Position numbers and translations under genes: made by a program. Below are positions 1 to 11,886 of a stretch of DNA of 64,000 bases, piece by piece (the stretch's first letter is position 1; each line of letters opens with the position of its first letter). The notes below the pieces were generated by a model that had not been told where the DNA came from, ran no database searches, and worked only from the letters and a program-made list of their open reading frames with translations. This DNA is from Schaalia suimastitidis DSM 15538. GTDB taxonomy: Bacteria > Actinomycetota > Actinomycetes > Actinomycetales > Actinomycetaceae. The stretch lies in assembly GCF_000429105.1 (NCBI RefSeq), contig NZ_AUBF01000007.1, positions 1 through 64,000 on the forward strand, in the 5' to 3' direction.

Positions 1-17
1 TCAATGAACGTGATCAT
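1..17 (-). CDS. IS3-family transposase OrfB, first codons only
   Basis: An ATG on the minus strand at 17-15 opens a frame reading MITFI up to the window edge. OrfB proteins of this family commonly begin MIAFIDEH or similar, and the start overlaps the -1-frame stop of orfA as expected. The catalytic DDE domain would lie outside the window. Confidence 0.5.
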
Positions 18-333
18 GTGCTCCCGGGGTAGTCGAGTTCTCGTGCGAAAAAGCCGAAGCAAGTTTCAAGATCTCGTTCGCTCGCTGCAGCTCAGCGTTT
101 TCACGTTTGAGGCGTTTGATCTCCTCGCGTTCTTGACGGGTCAGTCCTGGACGCTGACCAGTGTCGATCAACGACTGTTCATACCAGCGGCGCATCGACC
201 CCACCGATATCCCCAGCCGTGGGGCGATCTCGTTTATCGCTCTCCACTGCGTACAGGAAGGATCATCAGCCACACGGTCACCAACCATCCGTACCGCGCG
301 ATCCTTAAACTCTTGTGAATACCTCTTAGGCAC
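1..333 (-). mobile_element. IS3-family insertion sequence, partial (cut by the left edge)
   Basis: Only the start of the element is inside the window: complete orfA and the first codons of orfB on the minus strand. The two-frame orfA/orfB layout with orfB beginning inside the end of orfA is typical of IS3-family elements, which make the full transposase by -1 frameshifting. I could not fix the outer inverted repeat. It should lie within roughly the 100 bases to the right of position 333, where a T-rich stretch precedes the orfA start. The other end is outside the window. Confidence 0.8.
1..333 (-). CDS. IS3-family transposase OrfA (helix-turn-helix subunit)
   Basis: This 110-residue protein has the OrfA pattern: an N-terminal helix-turn-helix of the transposase_8 type (starts MPKRYSQEF, with IAPRLGISVGSMRRW around residues 37-51) and a C-terminal leucine-zipper-like helix (EIKRLKRENAELQRANEILK, about 71-90). 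OrfA binds the element ends. It starts at a GTG behind TAGGGAC. After residue 93 the zero frame reads an atypical tail to a TGA at the window edge, whereas the -1 frame gives the usual family ending (ASAFFAREL) and stops at a TGA overlapping the orfB ATG. So either the ribosome slips at the run of five T, or one T has been lost. The family assignment is firm; which case applies is open. Confidence 0.85.
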   Translation of the reverse strand: MPKRYSQEFKDRAVRMVGDRVADDPSCTQWRAINEIAPRLGISVGSMRRWYEQSLIDTGQRPGLTRQEREEIKRLKRENAELQRANEILKLASAFSHENSTTPGAHDHVH

Positions 334-1155
334 GTCCCTATCTACTCAAAAACAGGTAGGAACAAAACCCAGCACGCTTCAACCCTTCTTTATATGCGCG
401 AGACTGGATTGTTACCAGGTCATTTTCTCGCATGGTACGTACCATCGCGTTGAGTTCCACGTCATGACCTTGCCTGCGTAGTTCTGTACTATTTTCGAGT
501 CCCGCTCGAGGACGGCACTGTTGGGCAAAAAATTTTCTTGAATTCACCAGCGAGTTCTAGGTGACGTTGGGTATTGGCGTTGACAGTTCTGTGACGTTTC
601 TTCCAGTCAACTTACGACGAGCGTGTGGGGCGCAGTTTTTGGCATAGCCTCTCAAGCTTAAACTTCTCTTCTTCACTTCTAATCAGTTCAAACTTGACTC
701 TGATAAGTACTTGGACATACGGAAGGCTACGACTTTTCAGGAGCACATTCTCTATTTTCAGTTCAGCCAGGGTGCGTCGATCAGTCTCTCTGACCTGACG
801 TTTAGAGGTGTAGAAGGGAAAATCTGCCACGAGGCGAGACTCCGTCGATAATGTCCCGATGGTAGACTGCGTCCCTGTTGATGCCTCATTCATGGGTTAC
901 TTGGATGATTGGCCTCTTCAACTCGATCACCAAAGCACCGCACTACTCCTTAAACTTCTTGAGATGTTACCAACACTTAGGTTGACTATTTGCCGTATTG
1001 CTCGATGAGCGCACCATCCAGCCTTCTCGTGTCACCGGTCCCAAAGCGGTACGCATCCCACTGCACATCAGTTTTTATAGTAGAAACAGGGCTCTGAAAT
1101 TAACAGTCTGTACCTTCGGTATAGGACATCTTGTTGTCGATGTGCCTTGTGGAGA
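334..1155. other. AT-richer spacer without a convincing gene
   Basis: About 820 bases between the IS3 orfA and the DUF2142 gene. Two short minus-strand open frames occur (338-547, 69 codons; 612-893, 93 codons). The second is rich in Lys, Glu and Leu and could be a coiled-coil remnant. Neither has a recognisable family, a good ribosome binding site or neighbours that explain it. The stretch is best read as degraded DNA next to an insertion sequence. The first ACGAGGCG octamer of the window is at 829. Confidence 0.5.
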
Positions 1156-2709
1156 TCAGGGAGTAGTGTTTTCGGCGTTTTCAGGTGCGCGGTCGAAAAG
1201 AACAACAAGCAGGTACAACACCACTGAGAGGACAAGTGCTAGAAGCCAAAGAGGAATTGGTGGAAACCACGCACTTTCGCTTAAATCCCACGACCCATTA
1301 ATTCCAAGCATTTGACGGTGCATTTCAAAAATAACCGAATACGCATGAACTGCTCCAAATAGTAGAGCCCAAAATCGTAGTAGACGATGGTTTACTTGAG
1401 TTGATGGCAGAACTTTCTCCGATAGAACGAATGCAGCCAGTATTGGAACGCCAATGAGCAACGGGAGTATGTAGCGACCTTGCCACATAATACCGAGGGT
1501 ACGCGCCTGTGAGGCATGTAGGGCGACTGGAACCACTAGAGCGTACAGCACGAGCGAGGAGAACACAACGAAACGTTCTCTACGACTTGCCACAGCATAA
1601 ATTGTGGCCAACATGCACAATCCAGCGGCAATAAATACGGCAGTCAACGACAAAGGGAGGGGAGCATGTAGCCAGCCGAAAGAACCAATGGCTTGTTGGA
1701 GATAAGTATCAGTTTGCCTCAAAGTGTAGATAGCGAGCCAACGCGGTGTCACTGCAGTATCCGGTGGAGGCTCTTCTGAGGTGAGCACTCCCGTTGTGAG
1801 AATCCAGACGGAGCCGACAATAGTGACGATAAAAATCGTGGCCATTGGCGCCCAAGAACGTCGATTTTTGATTACTCGCCTTGAAAAGTTCCATGGCTGA
1901 AGTGATACTGCGCCCATCACCATTAGTGCGAGGAAAAATGGCGTTAGTCCACGAGAATTAGTGAAAGCGGAAGCAATAAAGGCGAGAAGCCACATCCGTG
2001 GCCCCACAGCGGACATCGGGGTAGCGCGAATGATTAGGAGCAGTTCACACCAGAGGGCAAAAGCAGCAGTGATTTCGAGTGCTTGCGGGTTAACCGAGGA
2101 CATGAGGAAGGGCACCATCGGTGTGATGAATCCAGTCGCGGTAATAAAACCGATCGCGGAAATTTTTGCCTGGCGGAGAGCACGAAATCCAATGGCTAGG
2201 AATAGTGACCCGAGAAGGCCACTAAGTGTTCGCATGAGGTAAACGCCAGTAGCATTGTGAAATATCAGTGCAGGCCATCCTACTGCTGCATAATAGAGAG
2301 GGTTGTATCGTGCAGCTGGAGTTGGAACGGTTACCCAGCCGTCCGGGTGTTCTTTTGTGGTGAGGCGGGATAAATCGCACGCAGAAATCGGAAGGTCAGG
2401 CTCGAACGCATTGCACGTGTATGCTTCGACATCATGATAAAACTCCGGGATTGAGACCATACGATCAGCAAGGAGTTCAGAATTAAATACTTGTCCATAT
2501 GCAGTTGCCGCTGCTTTTTTAATGTGAGACTGCTCGTCAGGTGAAGCTGTCAGTGGATTCGAAAGCGCCCACATCAATGTCAGTAGGAAAAAGGCGACAA
2601 AGGATACACAGAATACCGAACGTGGGGAGAAAATTCGGTTGCCACTATCTGACCGTGCGAGTGCAGCTTTGAGGGGACGCAGAAACGCGAAAAAGCTTGT
2701 GAACCTCAT
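1156..2709 (-). CDS. DUF2142 family multi-pass membrane protein
   Basis: A 517-residue hydrophobic protein with about ten predicted membrane segments. The first is at residues 32-50 and is followed by the family hallmark, an extracytoplasmic acidic motif after the first helix (NPLTASPDEQSH, 51-62). DUF2142 proteins resemble GT-C type glycosyltransferases and sit in cell-surface polysaccharide loci, so a role in moving or modifying surface glycan is likely but unproven. I chose the ATG at 2709 because AGGAGG precedes it by 6 bases; the longer frame from 2763 has no such site. It follows the big amidase gene on the same strand by about 135 bases. Composition is AT-richer than the rest of the window. 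Confidence 0.85.
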   Translation of the reverse strand: MRFTSFFAFLRPLKAALARSDSGNRIFSPRSVFCVSFVAFFLLTLMWALSNPLTASPDEQSHIKKAAATAYGQVFNSELLADRMVSIPEFYHDVEAYTCNAFEPDLPISACDLSRLTTKEHPDGWVTVPTPAARYNPLYYAAVGWPALIFHNATGVYLMRTLSGLLGSLFLAIGFRALRQAKISAIGFITATGFITPMVPFLMSSVNPQALEITAAFALWCELLLIIRATPMSAVGPRMWLLAFIASAFTNSRGLTPFFLALMVMGAVSLQPWNFSRRVIKNRRSWAPMATIFIVTIVGSVWILTTGVLTSEEPPPDTAVTPRWLAIYTLRQTDTYLQQAIGSFGWLHAPLPLSLTAVFIAAGLCMLATIYAVASRRERFVVFSSLVLYALVVPVALHASQARTLGIMWQGRYILPLLIGVPILAAFVLSEKVLPSTQVNHRLLRFWALLFGAVHAYSVIFEMHRQMLGINGSWDLSESAWFPPIPLWLLALVLSVVLYLLVVLFDRAPENAENTTP

Positions 2710-2844
2710 GTAGCTACCTCCTGCATATCTCAGATAAGCAAAGACTATGAACTTGCAATGCAAGTGCCTACTTCACCATGGATCCTATCAACTGGACAAG
2801 ACTCGGTTGGGGCAGTCTGCTTACTCATTGAGCTAGTTAATTCG

Positions 2845-5800
2845 TTAGGGGACCCTAAACCAGTCAGTGTATAAACGCCAGAAGTTTCTATTACCGTAGG
2901 TGGAACATGAGTCCCCGGGTCCTTGAAGATTATCAAGCGCCGCTTCATTTGGCTGATAAGGGGTGTAGTTGTATAGGGCGGCTGTTGCACGGTTTTCGAT
3001 CGTAATACGAGAACCACCACATGCTTTGTCTGGATTGAACGCAATCCAGGAGTTCCTTCCAGCAGCATAGGTAAAATGATTCGGTTCTTCGCCGTACTGA
3101 ATAAGTCGAGAAGCAGCACCGTACACCTGCAAGGGAAATGAGGCATACATGCTTGAACATCCTCCACCGTCGGGACAAGCAAAACCAGTTGCCCTCTTGT
3201 ATCTATCCTCGCTGAGAAATGTAGAGTTTGCCGTAACGAGCCCTTGTTCTTTTTGTAATAAGACGATTAACACTTGTGGGTTGATGCCACAAGCAGTGGC
3301 AGCTTTAGAAATTACTTGCGCTGCACTTTCGTTAGTAGCGCCCAAATAAGGTGAACAATACGGTAACGACATTGTCGTTGAAGTTACGCGGTAGTCCTTT
3401 AAACACGGGACGGCTGATACAGATGAGATACAGGATGCGCCTTTCTGTTGGAGAAAGGTATTGATTTGTTCCAGGGACATAGTAGCTGAATTAAACATCT
3501 CGTTGTTGGAAATGATATTTGCCGGATTGAATATTCGTGGGTTGTGCGGTTGTGTATTGAGCAGGGCACCAGAGCTGTCAAAGTTGTACTCTTTACCACC
3601 AATATGTTGTAGCCCTGTAGCCATGACACCACTGTGCTGAAGCCAATAATGTGTTGAGTCAATTTGGAGCCATCCTGTGTGCATCTGGTGCCTACTATTG
3701 AAGTAGTACCATGCATTATTGACGTTGGCCCAACCGGTTGCCAATCGTCCCGTAGCGTCGGCCAAGTACCAATGTTGACCTATTGTAAACCATCCAGTAG
3801 TCATCTGACCGGACGAGGTAAAATAGTACTCTTGACCACCAATTGTTTGGCGCCCAGTTACCATGTCGCCGTTTGGGGATAGCCAGTAATACACCGAGCC
3901 TTTGCGTAGCCATCCTGTGTTCATCACATGGTTGGTGTGAAAGTGGTACCAATTATCGCCGATATGTCTCCATCCGGTTGCCAAAGTGCCCTTATCGTCA
4001 GCCCAAAACCATTTACCGTCCAGTTGGATCCATGAATATGCTAGTGCTCCTGTTGAAGCAAAATGATACGAAAAGCCGTTAATTCGGGTGAGTCCCGTTG
4101 CCATTTGCCCGTTTTGATCGAGCCAGTAGCGTGAGCCTCCCGAGTTGAGCCACCCCGTCTGCATCTTTCCGTTTGCATCGAGGTAATACCACTTTTCCTT
4201 GTCTTTTAGCCAGCCAGTTCTTGGTTGAAGTGTGTCATCATGAAAGTACCATGCGATGTTTCCGGAAAAGTCGGGGCGTTGTTGCCACCCTTTTGTTACC
4301 GGGGAAGTGTACGTGTTGGTTCGTGTTGAGTTGTGGACCTGTTGGATGCCGTGAATCATGTGTCCACTAGCATCAAAGATGTAGGTTATGCTGTGGTGAA
4401 CTAGGGGATTGGTTTGCATGACGTAACTGTTTGTAAAGAAGTACCACTTTCCGTGGATTTCTTTCCATTCTTTCGCGAGTTTTCCACTGTGGTCTGCCCA
4501 GTACCAGTTAGCATCAACTTGGCTCCATCCACGCGTCATCATACCGAGCTCGTTGAATAGGTACGCGTGTCCGTCAATAATTGACAGTCCGGTAGTCATT
4601 GCTCCTTGTGAAGTGAGCCAATAGTAGGTATCTCCAAATTGGAGCCATCCTGTTTGCATGACGAAAGACTCGTTGAAGTAATACCATTTTTGATCGATAA
4701 GTTTCCACCCCTGTGCAAGTTTCCCTTCCACATCGCCCCATCGCCACATATCGGAATCTGCCGTCCAGCCAGTAGTTAGGGTTCCTGATGGCGAAAAAAA
4801 GTAGGTGTGTTCGCCGATTCGGGTGACTCCTGTGGACATCGCTCCAGTACCGTCTAGCCAATATGTTCCAGAATCAATGTGGAGCCATCCGGTGTGCATT
4901 CTTCCGGTGTTATCAAGGTAATACCATTTCCCAGCGTCAAGTAGCCAACCCTTTTTTGGGACACCGTTGTTGTCGTTAAAATACCAGCTAATTCGTCCTG
5001 CAGCGTCATAAAACCATTGCCATGTGCCGGTTGCACGAGGCAGCGGCGGACTTCCTGCCGCGATTTGGCGAATTTGGCTGAGCTTGGCGTACGCTGCATC
5101 CCCAGGGCATGCGGTAGCGTTGACGTCCCGGTGGCCAATAATACGTTTTAGTGTTTGAGTTTTACCGGGAAATACGCCGCTACCGCTGGGGTCGACGCCC
5201 GCACGTTTGAGGTGCCAACCAGCAACCTTACCCACCGAAAGAAGTGTGGCTTCACTCGGTGCGGTGGTCGTGTAGGTTCCCATCATCGAAATCCCAAGAC
5301 TACCCGTGTTGTAGTTAAGAGCGTGAGCGCCCACAGGCATCTTCCCAGGACCAGCAGCAAGGGAACCACTGCGGCCCTCAAAAACGCGTCCCCACTGGTC
5401 AACGAGGAAGTTATATCCGATATCGCCCCACCCAAGCTGAACAGCGTGAAAATTGTAAATGCCTCGGACGATAGAGGCAGAGTCATCACGGGTATATGTA
5501 TTTGTGCCAGCAGTATGGTGTACTACGACAAACGGAGCATCCACGACGCGAGGTGTCCACGTCATTTTTGATTCATCAGCACCCCACTGGGCGCGGCTCG
5601 TCACAGCGACAGGAAAAGTTGTGTTTGTTGTCGTGGCGGGGAAATAACGCGACAATGTCGACGTCTTCACGCTCATTCCGACCGGAGACGAGGACGTGCC
5701 ACTCTGGCTAACAGCCGATTCGAGTGAAACTTCGTTTTGAGAGTTGATCGGCGTCGGCTCAGCAATAGTTTCAACAACTTCAGCCTGCTCAATGACTAGT

Positions 5801-6420
5801 TCGCCCTCCGGCGTCGCTGGGATGAGGGACACGCGAAGATCAGACGGAAGGGCAGCGCCTGCTCCACTCACGCGGACTTGGAATGCGTTAGCGCCGCTAG
5901 TGATAAACGGTTCAGTGCCGCTGCGAGCGACAGTGGCAGAATCTTGCCCTGAATCTTGCGCGGCATCTTCTGCATCAAGTGCATGCCACGTGGACCATTG
6001 GTTGCCTTCGCGCACACGGATGAAAACCTGGGAGCTTGGAGCAAGAAAACTTTCAGCTGACCAAGTGAGGCCGGCGACCATAAACGGATCAACTTCCACC
6101 GGTGGTGTAAGTACTGCAGAGTCGTGAGCAAAGTCAGTCGAAATGTCACCGGTAACACTGAATAGCGCAGGGTGAATTGACCGTATGGCAGTACCACTGC
6201 CTGCAACAGCAATATCCTCGAGCTCCGCGGTTGCGACCTCAGTTGGTTCACCACTTTCTTGGGTGAGTTGAAGTACTTGCACGGGCGCCGGGTTCTCTGG
6301 AGTAGCCGGGTTCTCTGGAGTAGTTGGTGCGTGAATCGCAGCAGGCATGGGGGACGTGAGCATCATGCCCACAAGACTCAGCGCCGTCATTGCACTGGTG
6401 GCCGAAGCGATAACGGACAT
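2845..6420 (-). CDS. Secreted N-acetylmuramoyl-L-alanine amidase with cell-wall-binding repeats
   Basis: An exported peptidoglycan hydrolase of 1191 residues. A signal peptide covers about residues 1-30 (hydrophobic run MTALSLVGMML, then A-x-A). A low-complexity and beta-rich region reaches about 268. A PGRP/amidase_2 domain at about 269-454 keeps the zinc ligands (VVVHHTAG at 299-306, IIGHRD around His430, ACPG with Cys438). About two dozen 20-residue repeats of the choline/glucan-binding type (GW...WYY...G.M.TGW) follow in two arrays, about 466-975, split by a divergent stretch near 720. The last 200 residues form a cysteine-containing domain seen in other actinobacterial amidases (PLQVYGAASRL). 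The start at 6420 has GGAG 8 bases upstream. It is divergent from rmlB. AT-rich composition suggests acquisition. The ligand of the repeats is unknown. Confidence 0.9.
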   Translation of the reverse strand: MSVIASATSAMTALSLVGMMLTSPMPAAIHAPTTPENPATPENPAPVQVLQLTQESGEPTEVATAELEDIAVAGSGTAIRSIHPALFSVTGDISTDFAHDSAVLTPPVEVDPFMVAGLTWSAESFLAPSSQVFIRVREGNQWSTWHALDAEDAAQDSGQDSATVARSGTEPFITSGANAFQVRVSGAGAALPSDLRVSLIPATPEGELVIEQAEVVETIAEPTPINSQNEVSLESAVSQSGTSSSPVGMSVKTSTLSRYFPATTTNTTFPVAVTSRAQWGADESKMTWTPRVVDAPFVVVHHTAGTNTYTRDDSASIVRGIYNFHAVQLGWGDIGYNFLVDQWGRVFEGRSGSLAAGPGKMPVGAHALNYNTGSLGISMMGTYTTTAPSEATLLSVGKVAGWHLKRAGVDPSGSGVFPGKTQTLKRIIGHRDVNATACPGDAAYAKLSQIRQIAAGSPPLPRATGTWQWFYDAAGRISWYFNDNNGVPKKGWLLDAGKWYYLDNTGRMHTGWLHIDSGTYWLDGTGAMSTGVTRIGEHTYFFSPSGTLTTGWTADSDMWRWGDVEGKLAQGWKLIDQKWYYFNESFVMQTGWLQFGDTYYWLTSQGAMTTGLSIIDGHAYLFNELGMMTRGWSQVDANWYWADHSGKLAKEWKEIHGKWYFFTNSYVMQTNPLVHHSITYIFDASGHMIHGIQQVHNSTRTNTYTSPVTKGWQQRPDFSGNIAWYFHDDTLQPRTGWLKDKEKWYYLDANGKMQTGWLNSGGSRYWLDQNGQMATGLTRINGFSYHFASTGALAYSWIQLDGKWFWADDKGTLATGWRHIGDNWYHFHTNHVMNTGWLRKGSVYYWLSPNGDMVTGRQTIGGQEYYFTSSGQMTTGWFTIGQHWYLADATGRLATGWANVNNAWYYFNSRHQMHTGWLQIDSTHYWLQHSGVMATGLQHIGGKEYNFDSSGALLNTQPHNPRIFNPANIISNNEMFNSATMSLEQINTFLQQKGASCISSVSAVPCLKDYRVTSTTMSLPYCSPYLGATNESAAQVISKAATACGINPQVLIVLLQKEQGLVTANSTFLSEDRYKRATGFACPDGGGCSSMYASFPLQVYGAASRLIQYGEEPNHFTYAAGRNSWIAFNPDKACGGSRITIENRATAALYNYTPYQPNEAALDNLQGPGDSCSTYGNRNFWRLYTDWFRVP

Positions 6421-7569
<1,149 letters not shown>

Positions 7570-7572
7570 CGC

Positions 7573-8514
7573 TTGAACACCCCACTAGGCAACCCGGGGA
7601 CACCAATTCCCCGGGTTGTCGTCCTCATGGCGACCTTCAACGGCGCGCAGTGGATCAAAGAACAGCTCGACTCGATACTGAGTCAAGCTGACGTCGACGT
7701 CCGTGTCATTGCCAGTGACGACGGTTCCACCGACACAACCTGCGACATCCTGCGCGCCTGTGAGCGAGTGCAGCTCATGCCAGCCCGCAGCGGAAAGAGT
7801 GGCTCGGCGCAAAACTTTTGCCACCTCGTCACGCATGCCGATATTCAGCTGGACGAATATGTCGCTTTCGCTGACCAAGACGATATCTGGTACCCGCACC
7901 GCTTGGGCAATCAAATCCAGCTGATCCGTGACCGCAACGCTGATGTCGTCTCCTCGTCAATTGACGCGCTCTACCCCGATGGTACGACCCGACGCATCCG
8001 CAAAGACTACCCACAACGGCGCTTGGACTTCGTGTGTGAATCAGCAGGTCCCGGATCCACTTACGTGTTCACCCCCGCTGCATTTGCTGCCCTGCGCGCA
8101 GACCTTCAGTCCGGCATAGTCGATATCGATGAGGTAGGTTTCCATGACTGGCTTACCTACGCACTACTTCGCGCCCGAGGCCTCGCCTGGCACATTGATG
8201 GAACGCCCACATTAGCCTACCGACAGCACGAAGCAAACGAAATGGGTGCTAATGACGGTGCCCACGCCCTGAAACGTCGAGCGCGTATGCTGGGTACCGG
8301 CTGGTACCGTCAACAGTTTGCCCTCACCGCACAGTGGGCTGGCGCTGTGAGCACTGACCCACAGCTGCGCGCAGACCTTGAACACACTTATAGAATGCTC
8401 ACCGACAAAGGTTTGCTCGCCCGACTCCGGCTCGCATGGCACTGCCGACATCTGAGAAGGCGCCGACGCGACCAAATTGGCCTTGCCCTAACGGAACTCA
8501 TTGGACTGTGGTGA
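7573..8514 (+). CDS. Family 2 glycosyltransferase, probable rhamnosyltransferase
   Basis: A 313-residue GT-A fold enzyme with the GT2 nucleotide-sugar motif ASDDGSTD (47-54) and the metal-binding ADQDDIWYPHR (100-110). The DQDDIWYP form is common in rhamnosyltransferases and other surface-glycan transferases. It would add a sugar to a lipid-linked glycan at the inner face of the membrane. The best start is a TTG at 7573, three bases after the rmlB stop, behind AAAGGGG; no ATG fits the conserved N-terminus. Donor and acceptor cannot be read from sequence; the position after rmlB suggests dTDP-rhamnose. Confidence 0.88.
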   Translation: MNTPLGNPGTPIPRVVVLMATFNGAQWIKEQLDSILSQADVDVRVIASDDGSTDTTCDILRACERVQLMPARSGKSGSAQNFCHLVTHADIQLDEYVAFADQDDIWYPHRLGNQIQLIRDRNADVVSSSIDALYPDGTTRRIRKDYPQRRLDFVCESAGPGSTYVFTPAAFAALRADLQSGIVDIDEVGFHDWLTYALLRARGLAWHIDGTPTLAYRQHEANEMGANDGAHALKRRARMLGTGWYRQQFALTAQWAGAVSTDPQLRADLEHTYRMLTDKGLLARLRLAWHCRHLRRRRRDQIGLALTELIGLW

Positions 8515-8519
8515 ACCCC

Positions 8520-9479
8520 ATGAACGTACTGATTGCTGGTGGAAGCGGATTCGTTGGGTCCAGGCTCATCCCTGAACTGCGTCAACGCGGACACAACGTG
8601 CGATGCTATGACCTGGTTGTCAACCCCAACTTTGCAGATATCACCATCCAAGGGGATGTGCGTGACGTGGATGCCTACACTGAGGCCGCCCAAGGATGCG
8701 ACACCATCATTAACCTTGCCGCACAGCACCGCGACGACGTCAAGCCTATTGAGCTGTACCACAGCGTCAATGTCGACGGCGCTACTCACACAGTCGAAGT
8801 GGCGAGGCGGTGCGGCATCACGCGCATCATCTTTACTTCCACAGTGGCGGTTTACGGCCTCGATTCGGGAACTTCGGTTGAAACTGATCAGCCGCGCCCC
8901 TTCAATGAATACGGGCGCACCAAACTCGCCGCAGAAGAGGTCTTCCGTAGCTGGCAAAAAGAAACCAACGGCACGTTGACCATCGTGCGTCCCTGCGTCA
9001 TCTTCGGTGAAAACAACCGCGGCAACGTGTACACCCTAATGAAACAGATCGCGAGCGGAAAATTCCTGATCGTGGGCGACGGACATAACCGTAAATCCAT
9101 GGCCTATGTCGGCAACGTTGCGGCATTCCTCGCCCACCAAGTGGAACACGCCCAGGGGTACACGCTGATTAACTACGGTGACAAACCCGACCTGACAACA
9201 AATGAACTGGTCACCACCATCAGAAACGCCCTAGACCAACATCGCTTCCAAAACATCAAGGTACCCTTGTGGCTCGGCTTACTTGGCGGCTACGCATTCG
9301 ACGGACTCGCTGTCATCCTCCGTAAACCTTTACCGGTATCGTCTGTGCGAATCAGGAAATTTGCCGCATCCACCATTGTGGGTACCGAACAGCTGGAGGA
9401 AAGTGACTTTAGGCGTCCCTTCACCATTGAAGAAGGGCTCAGACGCACAGTGCGGGCGGAATTCAAAGCCGAGTTGTGA
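8520..9479 (+). CDS. NAD-dependent epimerase/dehydratase
   Basis: An extended short-chain dehydrogenase of 319 residues with GGSGFVG at 7-13 and the catalytic YGRTK (Tyr131, Lys135). Such enzymes epimerise or dehydrate nucleotide sugars; the exact substrate is not readable. The ATG at 8520 overlaps nothing and follows the preceding stop by 5 bases. An in-frame GTG at 8511 is possible. It lies inside the glycan operon between two GT2 genes and probably makes a sugar donor for one of them. Confidence 0.85.
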   Translation: MNVLIAGGSGFVGSRLIPELRQRGHNVRCYDLVVNPNFADITIQGDVRDVDAYTEAAQGCDTIINLAAQHRDDVKPIELYHSVNVDGATHTVEVARRCGITRIIFTSTVAVYGLDSGTSVETDQPRPFNEYGRTKLAAEEVFRSWQKETNGTLTIVRPCVIFGENNRGNVYTLMKQIASGKFLIVGDGHNRKSMAYVGNVAAFLAHQVEHAQGYTLINYGDKPDLTTNELVTTIRNALDQHRFQNIKVPLWLGLLGGYAFDGLAVILRKPLPVSSVRIRKFAASTIVGTEQLEESDFRRPFTIEEGLRRTVRAEFKAEL

Positions 9480-9494
9480 TGTAGGTAGGGTGCT

Positions 9495-10601
9495 ATGACA
9501 AAGCCAAATGAGCCTGCGTCGCCATCCGGGTCGATGCCCCACACTGAGCCTGCCCCAGGGATACCGCCCCATTGTGAGTCTGTGTCGTCGGCTGGGCCTG
9601 CGCCAATTTCAGTGTCGACGCAAACGCCGCTGCCGGACAATCCCACAATCAGTGTGGCACTGTGTACTCACAATGGGGCACGCTATGTTGCAGAACAGGT
9701 CACTTCTATCCTCAACCAAACCCGGCAAGTACATGAAATAGTCCTTGGCGATGACGCGTCGACGGATAACACCATCGACATCGTGCAGACCCTTGTCGCC
9801 GGGAGCAACATCCGCCTCGTCATTCGCCACCACGACCCCGCCTTGCGTGTCGCCGCCAATTTTTCTGACGCAATCGGCGCCACAACTGGTGATGTGATCA
9901 TCCTGTGTGACCAAGATGACCTGTGGTACCCCACAAAAGTTGAGCACCTTGTTGAAGCACTTCAGGATGCGGACCTCGTCCATTCTGATGCGCGCCTCGT
10001 CAATGGTGAAGGCAAGCCGATCAGCGGCCTTCTCCTTGACGAACTTAAGGCAAGCCGATGGGAACGCGGTAACCTCATGGACGGTGACGCCCTCGCGGTA
10101 CTACTGCGTCGCAGTATGGTCACTGGCGCGACCGCAGCTGTGCGTGGCCCCTTCGCCCGAGCGATGATGCCGGTGCCAGATGGATGGATCCACGACGAAT
10201 GGCTCGCCATCTGCGCAGCCACCGCCGGGCGCCTCACGCTGATTCCTGAGGTTCTCACCGACTACCGTCAACACGGCGGCAACCAAATCGGCGCGAAAAA
10301 AGAAAGCGTCATCGCCCGAGTGCGACGCATGATGGCACCAGATCCTGTTGACGATCATCGACGTATTACGCGCGCACGAACCGCAGCACAGGTCCTACCA
10401 GCGCGAGGTATTGGGACCCGCAAGGAATGGGAGCGCCTCCAGGCTGCATACGTTCACCAGCAGTTCCGCATGGCGCTGCCACTGGCCCGACTTAGGCGCA
10501 TTTGGCCGATTATGAGGGAATACGTCACAGGCGGATACCGACACTACTCCCGAGGGATACTTACTGCTGCACGTGATTTCGTGCAGGTGCGCGAAAAATA
10601 G
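9495..10601 (+). CDS. Family 2 glycosyltransferase with N-terminal proline-rich extension
   Basis: A 368-residue GT2 enzyme. The catalytic domain starts near residue 50, with LGDDASTD at 84-91 and the metal-binding DQDDLWYP at 139-146. It resembles the GT2 product of 7573-8514 in motifs and C-terminal layout, so the two are probably related transferases for successive sugars. Residues 1-50 are a low-complexity Pro/Ser/Thr stretch not needed for the fold. The ATG at 9495 has TAGGG 7 bases upstream; a later start is possible but none has a better site. Confidence 0.85.
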   Translation: MTKPNEPASPSGSMPHTEPAPGIPPHCESVSSAGPAPISVSTQTPLPDNPTISVALCTHNGARYVAEQVTSILNQTRQVHEIVLGDDASTDNTIDIVQTLVAGSNIRLVIRHHDPALRVAANFSDAIGATTGDVIILCDQDDLWYPTKVEHLVEALQDADLVHSDARLVNGEGKPISGLLLDELKASRWERGNLMDGDALAVLLRRSMVTGATAAVRGPFARAMMPVPDGWIHDEWLAICAATAGRLTLIPEVLTDYRQHGGNQIGAKKESVIARVRRMMAPDPVDDHRRITRARTAAQVLPARGIGTRKEWERLQAAYVHQQFRMALPLARLRRIWPIMREYVTGGYRHYSRGILTAARDFVQVREK

Positions 10602-11831
<1,230 letters not shown>

Positions 11832-11832
11832 C

Positions 11833-11864
11833 GTCGCCAGGCTATGCCTGAAGAGCTTGGCGAC
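11833..11864 (+). terminator. Stem-loop after glf
   Basis: GTCGCCAGGC (11833-11842) pairs with GCTTGGCGAC (11855-11864): ten pairs including one G-U, with a 12-base loop, two bases after the glf stop. No T-run follows, which is common for terminators in GC-rich actinobacteria. It fits the end of the glycan transcript. Confidence 0.5.
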
Positions 11865-11886
11865 ACCATAAAAGACCAGGCGAGGC

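Noticed and set aside
338-547. 69-codon minus-strand open frame upstream of IS3 orfA
   Set aside because: No family match and it overlaps the probable IS end.
612-893. 93-codon minus-strand open frame, Lys/Glu/Leu-rich
   Set aside because: No ribosome site, no recognisable family, and it lies in degraded DNA next to an IS. Kept only as part of the spacer description.
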